DNA of 64,000 nucleotides. Source: Plesiocystis pacifica SIR-1 (GTDB lineage Bacteria > Myxococcota_A > Polyangia > Nannocystales > Nannocystaceae). Where the stretch lies: assembly GCF_000170895.1 (NCBI RefSeq), contig NZ_ABCS01000004.1:1-64000 (forward strand), in the 5' to 3' direction. A model generated the notes under the pieces. That model saw only the letters and a list, made by a program, of their open reading frames with translations, did not search any database and had not been told where the DNA came from. The position numbers were made by a program, and so were the translations under genes. Shown here piece after piece: positions 18,985 to 29,697 of the stretch; within the stretch, counting starts at the first letter, position 1; every line of letters begins with the position of its first letter.

Positions 18985-20778
18985 CTACTTGGCCGCGCGG
19001 TAGGCCCGCCGCCAGCCCGTCACCGTCGGATCGGGGGGTCCGCTGGGGTGCCACACGTTCTCGGTTGAGCCTGGCTCGAGCCCGGCCTCGTTGGCCGCTT
19101 TCATCGCCGCGACGACGGCGGCGATGCGCTGGCCCTGGCTAAAGTCGGGGTTGAAGTGTTGTACGAAGGCGCGCTCGTTCCAGGCGATCCCTTCGCGTTC
19201 CGCCATCTGCTCGGTGTAGCAGCGGAACATGCCCTGGTAGGTGATCTGATCCTCGGAAATGAGCTGATCCTGAGACTGTGGACGCCACCAGTTGTAGCGC
19301 AGGCTCGGACGCTCGGTCGATTCGAGGAACTCGTTGGCGTTGAGCTCGTAGTAAGCCTGCTTCTCGTCGAGGTAGTCGACGTACTCGTCCTTCATACGCC
19401 GCAGCGCACCCGGGAGCCCCTTGACGAGCATGCGGTCGAGGTAGCCCTCGAGCGAGCAGTCGCAGCCGTCGACGTGGGCCTCGCTGATTGCGATGACCTT
19501 GGCGAGGTCCTCGTTGAAGGCGCGCACGACCCGGTTGAGCCCGTTGTTCAGGAAGGTCGAGCGATACAGCGCCCAGCCCTCGAAGGAGCCGTGGCCGTTG
19601 TAGTCCATGGTGTTGATGAAGCCCTCATAGGCGGCGCGATAGAAGATGTTGAAGTGCTCGACGTGGGACTCGAACACCTTCTGCTCGCCGGCCCGATCGC
19701 GCTTGATCATCTCGCCGATCAGCAGGTTCGAGAAGGCGATGAACACGCAGGTCGAGGAGAACAGCGGCTCGACCACGGAATTCGACATCCCGGTCAGGAA
19801 CCACCGGTCCGTGGACGCGAACTCCTCGACGTAGCGGGGGAGCCGCTTGAGGCCGAGGAAGTCGAGGGCCTTGGGGTCTTTGCCGAGCAGCTCTCGGCCC
19901 CAGCGGTGTTCTTTGAAGAAGGCGGTCAGGTCGTCCGCCGACTTCATCTTCAGCGGCGCCTTGGTGTGGTCGAAGACCACGCCGAGGCTGGTCACGCGGT
20001 CGGTGATCGGGATCTGCCAGATCCAGTAGCCGCGGTACATGTAGTGGTTGGTCGAGAGGTTCCGATCGGTGTAGGCGACGCGCCTGCGCCACTCATCGGA
20101 GCCGAGGTGGTCCATGTCGTTGATGTCGGTGTAGCGCGCCCAGTAGGTGCCGACGGGCAGGCGCTCGAAGTCATCGACGACGGTGGCCAGGTTGCGAGCG
20201 ACGGGCGAGTGCAGGCCGGCGGCGTCGACGAGCCAGCGGCAGCGGATCGTGCCCTGGGAGGTCTCGACGACGTGGCCCTGCTCGCCGTCGATCCGAACCC
20301 CCGGCATCGCCGTGCCCGGGGCGATGGTGCCATTGCGGTGGAGCACTCGACAGCCGAGGAGGACCTCGATGCCCAGCTCTCGGTTCATCTCGACCATGTC
20401 ACGATCGAAGGTCGCGCGGTCGAGCTGGAAGGAGACCACCGTCGAGTAGTGGCGGCGTCCGTGCTCAGACATCTCGTCGAAGGAGAGATCCTTGCCCTCG
20501 TTGTCGAAGAAGAAGCGCAGCCCGTGCTTCATGAAGTGCTTCTTCCACAGGTAAGAACCGAGCCGCAGGTAGCGGGCAGCGTAGTCCGCCCAAGGCGGCA
20601 GGGTTGACTCTCCAACCCAGTAGTCGAAGCTTGTTTTCTTGTCGATGACCGTGATCGACAGATCGGGCATCTGGAAGTGGAGCTGGCGCGCGAGGCAGCT
20701 GCCGGCCAAGCCCGCGCCGATGATCAGGACGTCACAGCTCTTGTCAAAGGGGTGCTCTTCGCTCGACGAGTTGCTCAC
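18985..20778 (-). CDS. Flavin-dependent halogenase-like monooxygenase
   Basis: A protein of about 597 aa of the FAD-dependent halogenase (tryptophan-halogenase-like) family, which chlorinates or brominates aromatic substrates using FADH2, oxygen and halide. Numbered from the GTG at 20778: FAD-binding GAGLAGS at 21-27, the GES-TLP element at 56-61, a Lys at 84 in MKHGLRFFF that aligns with the hypohalous-acid-guiding lysine of the family, and the diagnostic WxWxIP as WIWQIP at 252-257. GMSNSVVEPLFSSTCVFI (about 330-347) matches the second flavin loop. An upstream TTG at 20784 is an alternative start. No flavin reductase, NRPS, PKS or other biosynthetic gene lies nearby, so the substrate is open. 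Confidence 0.85.
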   Translation of the reverse strand: MSNSSSEEHPFDKSCDVLIIGAGLAGSCLARQLHFQMPDLSITVIDKKTSFDYWVGESTLPPWADYAARYLRLGSYLWKKHFMKHGLRFFFDNEGKDLSFDEMSEHGRRHYSTVVSFQLDRATFDRDMVEMNRELGIEVLLGCRVLHRNGTIAPGTAMPGVRIDGEQGHVVETSQGTIRCRWLVDAAGLHSPVARNLATVVDDFERLPVGTYWARYTDINDMDHLGSDEWRRRVAYTDRNLSTNHYMYRGYWIWQIPITDRVTSLGVVFDHTKAPLKMKSADDLTAFFKEHRWGRELLGKDPKALDFLGLKRLPRYVEEFASTDRWFLTGMSNSVVEPLFSSTCVFIAFSNLLIGEMIKRDRAGEQKVFESHVEHFNIFYRAAYEGFINTMDYNGHGSFEGWALYRSTFLNNGLNRVVRAFNEDLAKVIAISEAHVDGCDCSLEGYLDRMLVKGLPGALRRMKDEYVDYLDEKQAYYELNANEFLESTERPSLRYNWWRPQSQDQLISEDQITYQGMFRCYTEQMAEREGIAWNERAFVQHFNPDFSQGQRIAAVVAAMKAANEAGLEPGSTENVWHPSGPPDPTVTGWRRAYRAAK

Positions 20779-21124
20779 AACCAATATCTACTACGCTCGG
20801 CGACACAGATCCCACAGTCGCGGTGTTTTGCCGGCTAGGGCGGCATGAACCCACTTCTGAAGGAGATTGGTGAGGCGCGACAAACGCAAGACCGAGCGAG
20901 CGCTCGAAGCGAGCTGTGTGCTGCCATAGATCGTCTCAGCGTGGAGACACTGGCGCGAGGGCGCGAGTTCGCTACACGTGACGGGCTAGCGGGTTGAGCA
21001 AGTCCGTGTGGCGGCAGCTCGAGCCGAAGCGACTTTGTGTTCATTCCCCGGTTCGCCGCATGGCGCCACGCTATGGCCATTCTTATCGTCAGCTAGCGGG
21101 CGTTGCGATGGCCGAGGGCGGCGC
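20779..21124. other. Intergenic region between halogenase and amidotransferase genes
   Basis: This 346-bp region is AT-richer than its neighbours, and must contain the halogenase promoter at its left side. It holds one possible short ORF (20845-20997, listed separately). No inverted repeat with a T-run was found after the amidotransferase stop. Confidence 0.45.
20845..20997 (+). CDS. Possible 50-aa peptide
   Basis: ATG at 20845 opens 50 codons of charged, helical-looking sequence (MNPLLKEIGEARQTQDRASA at the start) ending in TGA. There is no strong ribosome binding site; GC bias at third positions is weak. It could be a real small protein, a remnant of a larger gene, or chance. Confidence 0.2.
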   Translation: MNPLLKEIGEARQTQDRASARSELCAAIDRLSVETLARGREFATRDGLAG

Positions 21125-21841
21125 TCACTCGCGCTCGGCCAGCACGTCAGCGAAGCGCGCGAGCAGCCCGTGGGTCGCGGGCGAGGGCTTGAAGGTGTCG
21201 AGCACGGCTTCCATGTCCTCGGCGTAGCGTTCTTGGTAGCGGAGCACCCGTCGGCTGTTGTCTTCGAGGGTGAGCTCGGGGTGGAATTGTGTGCCCCAGA
21301 TCAGGTCTGCGAAGCGCGCGGCCTGGTGCTCGCTGCGCTGGCTGGTGGCGAGGTTCTGGACCCCGTCGGGCAGGCGCATGACGTGATCTTTGTGGCCCTG
21401 CTGGGCGAGGAAGGACTCGGGCAGGTGACCGAAGAGGTGGTCACCGTTGCCGTGGTCCGTCAGCTCGAGCTCGTAGGTGCCGACCTCGGCCCGCTCGCCG
21501 TCGTGGACCACGTGGCCGCCGAGGGTCAGCGACATGGCCTGGAAGCCGAAGCAGGACCCGAAGGTGGGCATGCCGCGCTCGACGGTGGTCTCGAGGAAGC
21601 GGAGCAAGCTGCGGATCGGCTCGACGTCGTCGAGCACCGAGAACTCGCCCGAGCCGCCGATGAGCAGGCCGTCGAAGCGGTCGTAGAGGCTCGCGTCGAG
21701 GGACTCGGTGAACACGTCGACCTGAGCGACCTGGGTCGGCGCGACCTCGAGGCGGCGCACGAAGCAGTGGTGCTCATCCGCGGCCACGGGGTCTCCCGGG
21801 CGGCGAATCTGAATCAAGCCAAAGCGCAGCTGATCTCGCAC
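21125..21841 (-). CDS. Class I glutamine amidotransferase
   Basis: A 238-aa stand-alone GATase1 domain like those annotated as GMP-synthase-like amidotransferases. The catalytic triad is visible: C97 in GSCFGFQAM, H187 and E189 in TQFHPEL. GGSGEFSVLDD (62-72) forms the oxyanion-side loop. No synthetase partner lies nearby, so it may be a gamma-glutamyl hydrolase-like enzyme rather than an ammonia donor. Length and motifs are complete. Confidence 0.9.
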   Translation of the reverse strand: MRDQLRFGLIQIRRPGDPVAADEHHCFVRRLEVAPTQVAQVDVFTESLDASLYDRFDGLLIGGSGEFSVLDDVEPIRSLLRFLETTVERGMPTFGSCFGFQAMSLTLGGHVVHDGERAEVGTYELELTDHGNGDHLFGHLPESFLAQQGHKDHVMRLPDGVQNLATSQRSEHQAARFADLIWGTQFHPELTLEDNSRRVLRYQERYAEDMEAVLDTFKPSPATHGLLARFADVLAERE

Positions 21842-21898
21842 CGCTTTGATCTATCAGGCGCGGGTCCTGGGCGGCAACGGGGGACCGGAGCGAGGGCG

Positions 21899-21933
21899 AA
21901 AAAAATGAAAGGGGAGCGCACAGCGCTCCCCTT
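21899..21933 (-). terminator. Intrinsic terminator of the DUF4397 lipoprotein gene
   Basis: AAGGGGAGCGC (21909-21919) and GCGCTCCCCTT (21923-21933) form a perfect 11-bp stem with an ACA loop. On the minus strand it is followed by TTTCATTTTTTTTCG (plus-strand 21897-21910), a strong U-tract. It lies 30 bases past the gene's stop. Confidence 0.92.
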
Positions 21934-21963
21934 CGTGGGCGAGTGATGGGGTCTGAGCGGGGC

Positions 21964-23490
<1,527 letters not shown>

Positions 23491-23594
23491 CGGGACGAAA
23501 TATCACGCGGATCCAGGGTTTGTAGACTCCTCGTGTCGTGACTGGCTCACAAAATGAGCAATCGCTGCTGCGGGTATCCCGCGAGCCCCTAGAC

Positions 23595-23631
23595 ACAAAA
23601 CGACAGTGACAAGCTTTGTTGCACGTTTTGT
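23595..23631. promoter_or_regulatory. Long interrupted palindrome upstream of the DUF4397 lipoprotein
   Basis: ACAAAACG (23595-23602) and CGTTTTGT (23624-23631) are perfect 8-bp inverted arms, with a smaller inner palindrome ACAAGCTTTGT between them. It sits in the AT-rich 203-bp interval after miaB and 105 bases before the lipoprotein start, both on the minus strand. It could be an operator for the lipoprotein gene or a 3'-end hairpin for miaB; no clean U-tract favours the former. Confidence 0.4.
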
Positions 23632-23693
23632 TAGCTCACGGGAACACCGCCGGAGCCCAGCGCGCACTTCGAGCTCGTTTGAACACCTGAAAG

Positions 23694-25154
<1,461 letters not shown>

Positions 25155-25366
25155 GGCCGCGGGAGGGTACGTCAAGTGGGAGGGGCGGGCCACCGAGGGT
25201 CGCCAGGGCTCAGGCGCGTCGCGCGAGTGTGAGCTGAGACCCGTGCGGCGCGGCGCCAGAGGCGGTCTCAGGCGCGCGCTGGGGTGGTCACGTCCGCGCC
25301 TGCGCACTACAATGCGCGGCCAAACGGGGATTGGAGCACCTCCAGCCCCCCGGAGTACGAGTCATC

Positions 25367-26734
25367 ATGCGCCGTATTGGTCTCATCTCGCTCAGTCTTT
25401 CCACCGTCGTGTTCATGAGCCTGTCCGCCTGCACCAAGGCGCCGCAGCCCAAGAAGGCCGACGGAACCGAGGTCACCCAAGCCGAGGAGGGAGGGGACAG
25501 CGCAGCCGCAGGCAACAGCGAGCTCCCGGCCATCCCCGACCCCGTCGCCAAGGTCAACGACGTCGTGATCACCGGCGAGCTGTTCCACAGCATCTACGAC
25601 CTCAAGCTGCAAAAGTACGCCGACCGCAACCGCGACATCCCCAAGACCGCGGATCGCCGCTACCGCAAGTCCATCGTCGACCGCCTCATCTACCAGGAGA
25701 TCCTGCGTCAGGAGGCCAAAAAGCGCAGCATCGCCTACGACAAGGCTGAGCTGCAGCAGCGCGAGGACGCCCAAAAGCGGGGCATCAAGGACTGGGAGAA
25801 GCACCTGCGCCGCCGCGGCGAGAGCGAGGAGAGCTTGCGTCAGCTCTACGTCGCCGAGCTGCTCGAGCGCGCCGTGCTCGAGGCCGACGGCAAGCTGGCC
25901 GTGACCGACGAGGAGATCGCCGGCGAGTACGAGAAGGTCAAGCCGAACTACACCAAGGACAAGGAGCGCGTGCGCGCCCGCCACATCCTGATCCGCGTCG
26001 GCCCCGAGCAAAAGCCCGCCCCCGGCGAGCCCGTGCCCGAGCCCACCGAGGCGCAGAAGAAGGAGTGGGAGGAGGCGGCCCTGAAGAAGGCCGAGGAGAT
26101 CTACGCCAAGGCCTCGGCCGAGGGTGCCGACTTCGCCCAGCTGGCCATCGAGCTGTCCGAGGGCCCGAGCGCGCGCAAGGGCGGGGACCTGGGCATCTTC
26201 GCCGCCGATCGCATGGTCGAGGAGTTCTCCGACGCCGCCTTCACCCTCGAGCCCGGCGAGGTCAGCAAGCCGGTCAAGACCAAGTTCGGCTTCCACATCA
26301 TCAAGGTCGAGGGCAAGTACGCCCCCGGCGAGCTGCCCATCGAGGCCCTCGAGGATCAGCTCCGCGAGCGCCTCTCGGCCCGCAAGCTCCACCAAGGTCG
26401 CCGCGACCTCAAGGAGAGCCTGCTCGAGAGCTACGCGGTCGAGAACCACATGGAGAAGGCCCTCGGCCCCGACCCCCGGGCGGAGCGGCGCAAGAAGGCC
26501 CAAAAGCAGCAGCGTCAGGGCCACCCGCCCGGCGCCCGCCCCAACGGCCCGGCGCCTCGCGGAGGCCCCCACGGCGCCGACCCGCACGGCCACGGCGGGC
26601 CGCCTCCCGGCGACGAGGCGCCCCCGCCCGCTGGCGACAAGGCGCCCCCGGCTGAGGGCGCCAAGGCCGACGGCGGGGCTGCTCCGGCCCCGGCCGCGCC
26701 CAAGGGAGAGGCTCCCGCGACGCCCCCCAAGTGA
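25367..26734 (+). CDS. SurA/PrsA-like parvulin lipoprotein
   Basis: A 455-aa peptidyl-prolyl isomerase of the envelope. Signal with lipobox SLSAC, then an acidic spacer, a SurA N-terminal-like helical chaperone domain (about 45-185, VNDVVITGELFHSIYDLKLQ onward) and a PPIC rotamase domain (about 200-315: RARHILIRVG, DFAQLAIELSEGPSARKGGDLG, FGFHIIKVEG). The last 85 residues are a Pro/Gly/Ala/His tail with HGHGG-type runs that could bind metal or simply be disordered. The ATG at 25367 starts the signal; the upstream Met at 25331 does not. Likely helps fold outer-membrane and surface proteins, of which there are many here. Confidence 0.92.
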   Translation: MRRIGLISLSLSTVVFMSLSACTKAPQPKKADGTEVTQAEEGGDSAAAGNSELPAIPDPVAKVNDVVITGELFHSIYDLKLQKYADRNRDIPKTADRRYRKSIVDRLIYQEILRQEAKKRSIAYDKAELQQREDAQKRGIKDWEKHLRRRGESEESLRQLYVAELLERAVLEADGKLAVTDEEIAGEYEKVKPNYTKDKERVRARHILIRVGPEQKPAPGEPVPEPTEAQKKEWEEAALKKAEEIYAKASAEGADFAQLAIELSEGPSARKGGDLGIFAADRMVEEFSDAAFTLEPGEVSKPVKTKFGFHIIKVEGKYAPGELPIEALEDQLRERLSARKLHQGRRDLKESLLESYAVENHMEKALGPDPRAERRKKAQKQQRQGHPPGARPNGPAPRGGPHGADPHGHGGPPPGDEAPPPAGDKAPPAEGAKADGGAAPAPAAPKGEAPATPPK

Positions 26735-26811
26735 GCCCCGCGCTCGCTAGCGAGGCCGCTCCGCGTCGATCGACGCCGGGCGGCCTTCGTCAATTCTCGC
26801 CCGCGTTCGCC

Positions 26812-27594
26812 TCACAGCGCCGCGCCGTAGGCCATCATCACCATGTTCCACTGGAGGTCGTAGTCCGCGACCGTGTCCGCCCACGCGTAGGGCTCCGTGC
26901 TCTCGCCGCTCCAGTAGTTCGTCTCCAGCGGCCAAGGTCCATCCGCGCAAGCGCGCACGCAGATCTTGTCCGAGAGGTCGGGCAGGGTCTTGAGCTCCAC
27001 GGCCACGACGATCGCCTCGCCCTCCTCCAGCACGATGGGGGCGTCGAGCTCGATCGCGACGTCCCGGCCGCTGAGGGAGTTTGGATCGGCCTCGACGGCG
27101 TGAAACTCCATGGGCTCCGCCATCGAGGGCGAAGCGGGCATACCCTGCTCGTCCCGGACGAAGACCATCATGGTGTGGGCCTGCTGGCTGTTGCAGTCGG
27201 GGTTCATGTCCTCGCCCAGGAGCCGGTAGCGCACGCGCGTGACCTCGAAGGGGAAGGCCGGTGGGGTCAGCGCGACGGCGAGGTAGCTCTGGTCTTCCGT
27301 GGGCTCCGTCGCCGTCAAGCTGTCGCTGTTCGTGCAGGGCCCCTCGACGTTGGCGAGCTCGATCTCCTCGCTGCCCTCGGTCTCGCCCTCGTCCGTCTCG
27401 AGCCAGCTCGAGTCTTGCTCTCCCTGCTCGTCTTCACCGGCGGTCGAGTCCGCGCCGAGCTCTTCGCCCTCGGAGCTCCCTCCCCCTTCGACGGGCGCGC
27501 AGCCGAGCTGGCAGACAAAGAGAGCGCCGAGGCAGGCCATCGCGGGCTGGGCGCCGCGCGCATGAACACGTAAACAAAAACTGCGAGTCGTCAT
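26812..27594 (-). CDS. Acidic lipoprotein, unknown function
   Basis: A 260-aa predicted lipoprotein: lipobox CQLGC with Cys near 32, then a Glu/Gly/Ser linker to about residue 80, and a beta-rich domain of about 180 residues with five Cys (GPCTNS, NPDCNS, KICVRACADG). AHTMMVFVRDEQG and AIVVAVELKTLPD look like beta strands. No family recognised. It is convergent with the parvulin gene and followed on its own strand only by a 78-bp gap. Confidence 0.7.
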   Translation of the reverse strand: MTTRSFCLRVHARGAQPAMACLGALFVCQLGCAPVEGGGSSEGEELGADSTAGEDEQGEQDSSWLETDEGETEGSEEIELANVEGPCTNSDSLTATEPTEDQSYLAVALTPPAFPFEVTRVRYRLLGEDMNPDCNSQQAHTMMVFVRDEQGMPASPSMAEPMEFHAVEADPNSLSGRDVAIELDAPIVLEEGEAIVVAVELKTLPDLSDKICVRACADGPWPLETNYWSGESTEPYAWADTVADYDLQWNMVMMAYGAAL

Positions 27595-27693
27595 GAGCTT
27601 CAGGCCGGGCGCCTCGCCGCGGCGGAGCTCCCGGACAGGTGAAGTCTCAAAAGGTGCTGAAGTGTTGACGCTTCGCGCCGATTTTTTCGAAAA

Positions 27694-27799
27694 GCCTACC
27701 GAGCAAGGCAGCCGCCCACGGGTTCAACGCCAGCTGAGTCCGTGGACGATGCTTTCGTGGATCATGGGTCCCGGCGCGGCCGGGGTGGGCGACTGCTAG
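27694..27799. repeat. Dispersed intergenic repeat, copy 2 (106 bp)
   Basis: Near-identical to 87-183 (see that entry): differences are one A/C and one C/T change and a 9-bp insertion GCGCGGCCG. As in copy 1, its right end contains CTGCTAG, which supplies the stop codon region of a minus-strand gene, here a metallophosphoesterase (stop CTA at 27796-27798). Confidence 0.8.
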
Positions 27800-28485
27800 A
27801 CCACGCGCGCGGGCAAGCTGCGATCGAGGGGCAAGTCGACGACCACCGCCGGGTTGGTCGCTCGGTAGGCGAGGGTGCAGGTGCTCGCGTTGACGCACAG
27901 CGTGCCTGGCCCCGCGCCGTGGTCGACGTGCGCCGTGCCGTAGCCCTCGTGGATGTGGCCGAACACGTGCACCCGCGGGCGGACCACCTCCAGGCGCGCC
28001 ATCAGGTCCGCGCAGCCGACCGCCTCGCCCGTCACCGTCTGGTCGAGGACCCCCATGGGCGGCCCGTGGGTGACGAGTATGTCCGTGGTCTCGGGGATCA
28101 GCGCCCACTTCTCGGCCAACTCGGGGCCGCGCTGGAGGTTGAAGGCCCAGTTCAAGAACCACGGCTGCCACGGCGAGCCCCACACGCCCAGGCCGTCGAG
28201 CTCCGAGCCGCTGTCGTGGAGGAAGGTCAGGTCGTGGAAGTGGCCCGCGGCCTCGTCGAGCTGACTCTCGAAGCAGCGGTCGTGGTTGCCGGCGACGACG
28301 ATCTTGTGCGGGTGGGGCTGGGCGCGGAGGAAGTCGCCCCAGGCCCGCGCCTCGTCGAGGCTGCCTCGCTTGCACCCGTCGCCCGCGTGGATCAACACGT
28401 CCCCCGGTGGCACCGGGAAGTCGTCGTGGCCGTGGGTGTCGCTGATCAGCACGAGGCGGAGGTGGTCGGGTCGGGAGTCGGGCAT
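27796..28485 (-). CDS. Calcineurin-like metallophosphoesterase
   Basis: A 229-aa binuclear metallophosphoesterase similar to the MPPED/YfcE group. All metal-binding blocks are visible: ISDTHGH (about residue 13), IHAGDG (about 32), VAGNHD (about 66), VTHGPP (about 129) and VFGHIHEGYG (about 165). Such enzymes hydrolyse phosphodiesters or phosphomonoesters in the cytoplasm; the substrate is not evident. The ATG at 28485 (MPDSRPDHLRLVLISD) is chosen because the longer in-frame extension is low-complexity and overlaps the divergent gene. The stop is embedded in the dispersed repeat. Confidence 0.92.
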   Translation of the reverse strand: MPDSRPDHLRLVLISDTHGHDDFPVPPGDVLIHAGDGCKRGSLDEARAWGDFLRAQPHPHKIVVAGNHDRCFESQLDEAAGHFHDLTFLHDSGSELDGLGVWGSPWQPWFLNWAFNLQRGPELAEKWALIPETTDILVTHGPPMGVLDQTVTGEAVGCADLMARLEVVRPRVHVFGHIHEGYGTAHVDHGAGPGTLCVNASTCTLAYRATNPAVVVDLPLDRSLPARVV

Positions 28486-28528
28486 GGGCGTGGGCGTGGG
28501 TCTGGCAGGGCCATGATAGGGTGAGCGC

Positions 28529-29146
28529 GTGTCGGACCCAGGCGGAAGCGGCCGAGCGCGTGCCATGGGCTGCCCTGCGGTGCTGGTCGCAGCGCTCGTC
28601 AGCCTGAGCGCCTGCGGCCCGCGGGTGTTCGAGGGCGAGAGCGCCAAGGTCATCGAGGCCACCGAGCTGCCGCCGCCTCCCGAGCCGCCCAAGGTCGACG
28701 CGCGCGTCGAGGTCACCGACGACAAGATCGTCATCCACGAGAAGATCGCGTTCGAGTACGACGCCGCCAAGATCCAGCGGGTCTCCCACGACCTGCTCGC
28801 CGAGGTCGCGCAGGTCATCCTCGACAACCCGCGCATCGAGCTGATCCGCGTCGAGGGCCACGCCAGCGCCGAAGGAGAGGCCGACCACAACCTCGAGCTC
28901 TCGCAGCGCCGGGCCGAGGCCGTGCGCGCTCACCTGGTCAAAAAAGGCGGCGTGCCCGAGGCGCGCCTCGAGGCCGAGGGCTTCGGCGAGGACCGACCCA
29001 TCGCCGACAACGAGACCGAGGAAGGGCGCGGCCAAAACCGGCGGGTGGAGTTCGTGATCGTGCGCCAGGCCTACACCGAGACCCGAACCATCACGGACCC
29101 GAGCACCGGGCTGTCGCGGGTCGAGACCGAGGACAAGGTCGACTGA
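28529..29146 (+). CDS. OmpA-family peptidoglycan-binding lipoprotein
   Basis: A 205-aa outer-membrane lipoprotein of the Pal/OmpA-C type. GTG start gives an Arg-containing n-region and lipobox SLSAC (Cys about 29). The OmpA C-terminal domain runs from about residue 68 (KIAFEYDAAKI) with RVEGHASAEGEADHNLELSQRRAEAV, LEAEGFGEDRPI and GRGQNRRVEFVIV, the peptidoglycan-contacting elements. An ATG at 28565 is an alternative start but removes the basic residues of the signal. It overlaps the next gene by one base (TGATG), so translation is probably coupled. Confidence 0.92.
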   Translation: MSDPGGSGRARAMGCPAVLVAALVSLSACGPRVFEGESAKVIEATELPPPPEPPKVDARVEVTDDKIVIHEKIAFEYDAAKIQRVSHDLLAEVAQVILDNPRIELIRVEGHASAEGEADHNLELSQRRAEAVRAHLVKKGGVPEARLEAEGFGEDRPIADNETEEGRGQNRRVEFVIVRQAYTETRTITDPSTGLSRVETEDKVD

Positions 29147-29538
29147 TGTCCGCGCTGCGCCCTCTCTCGCTCGTCGGCCTCGGCCTCGTGCTCGGCCTGT
29201 CCGCGTGCAGCGGCCTCGCCCGCGACACCGCGACCTACCAGGCCGACACCTCGGCCCTCCTCGACACGCGCACCGCCGAGCTGCAGGCCTGCTACAACCG
29301 AGAGCTGCGCCTCAACCGGGACGCCATCGGTACGCTGACCGTGCGCTTCGTGGTCGAGAAGGAGAGCGGTCGGGTGACCCAGCTCGAGTGGGACCGCAAC
29401 CACTCGACGGTCAGCGACACCCTCGCGACCTGTGCCCTCGGGGCCCTCGAGGGGCTGCGCCTGGCCGAGCCCGACCAGCGCGACGGCGAGGCGAGCTTCC
29501 GCTTCAGCTTCCGCGGCAGCGCAGTGACTGCAAACTGA
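29146..29538 (+). CDS. AgmX/PglI-like lipoprotein
   Basis: A 130-aa protein: signal with lipobox GLSAC, then a domain matching the AgmX/PglI C-terminal pattern known from myxobacterial gliding-motility proteins (LQACYNRELRLNRDAIGTL, VRFVVEKESGRVTQLEWD, TCALGALEGL, FRFSFRG). Two conserved Cys (CYNRE and TCALG) likely pair. Its one-base overlap with the OmpA-like gene suggests the two act together at the envelope; a role in motility is inference. Confidence 0.82.
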   Translation: MSALRPLSLVGLGLVLGLSACSGLARDTATYQADTSALLDTRTAELQACYNRELRLNRDAIGTLTVRFVVEKESGRVTQLEWDRNHSTVSDTLATCALGALEGLRLAEPDQRDGEASFRFSFRGSAVTAN

Positions 29539-29663
29539 CGCATCTGCCATCTGGAGGTCATTTTTTGAAGCGAGGACGCTCAGGTGGTGTTCTCGTCAGT
29601 GCCCTTTGGGCCCCTGCATGCGATTTTCGGCCGATTTTGCTAGCGCCCCGGCCCGGATGATCC

Positions 29664-29695
29664 AAACTGACTCCAAGAAGAAAAGGAGTCAGTTT
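29664..29695 (+). promoter_or_regulatory. Perfect 11-bp palindrome covering the Coq4 ribosome binding site
   Basis: AAACTGACTCC (29664-29674) and GGAGTCAGTTT (29685-29695) are perfect inverted arms with a 10-base purine loop. The right arm contains GGAG (29685-29688), the only good Shine-Dalgarno for the ATG at 29698. As RNA the hairpin would hide that site; as DNA it has the size of a dimeric-repressor operator. See findings. Confidence 0.75.
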
Positions 29696-29697
29696 TG

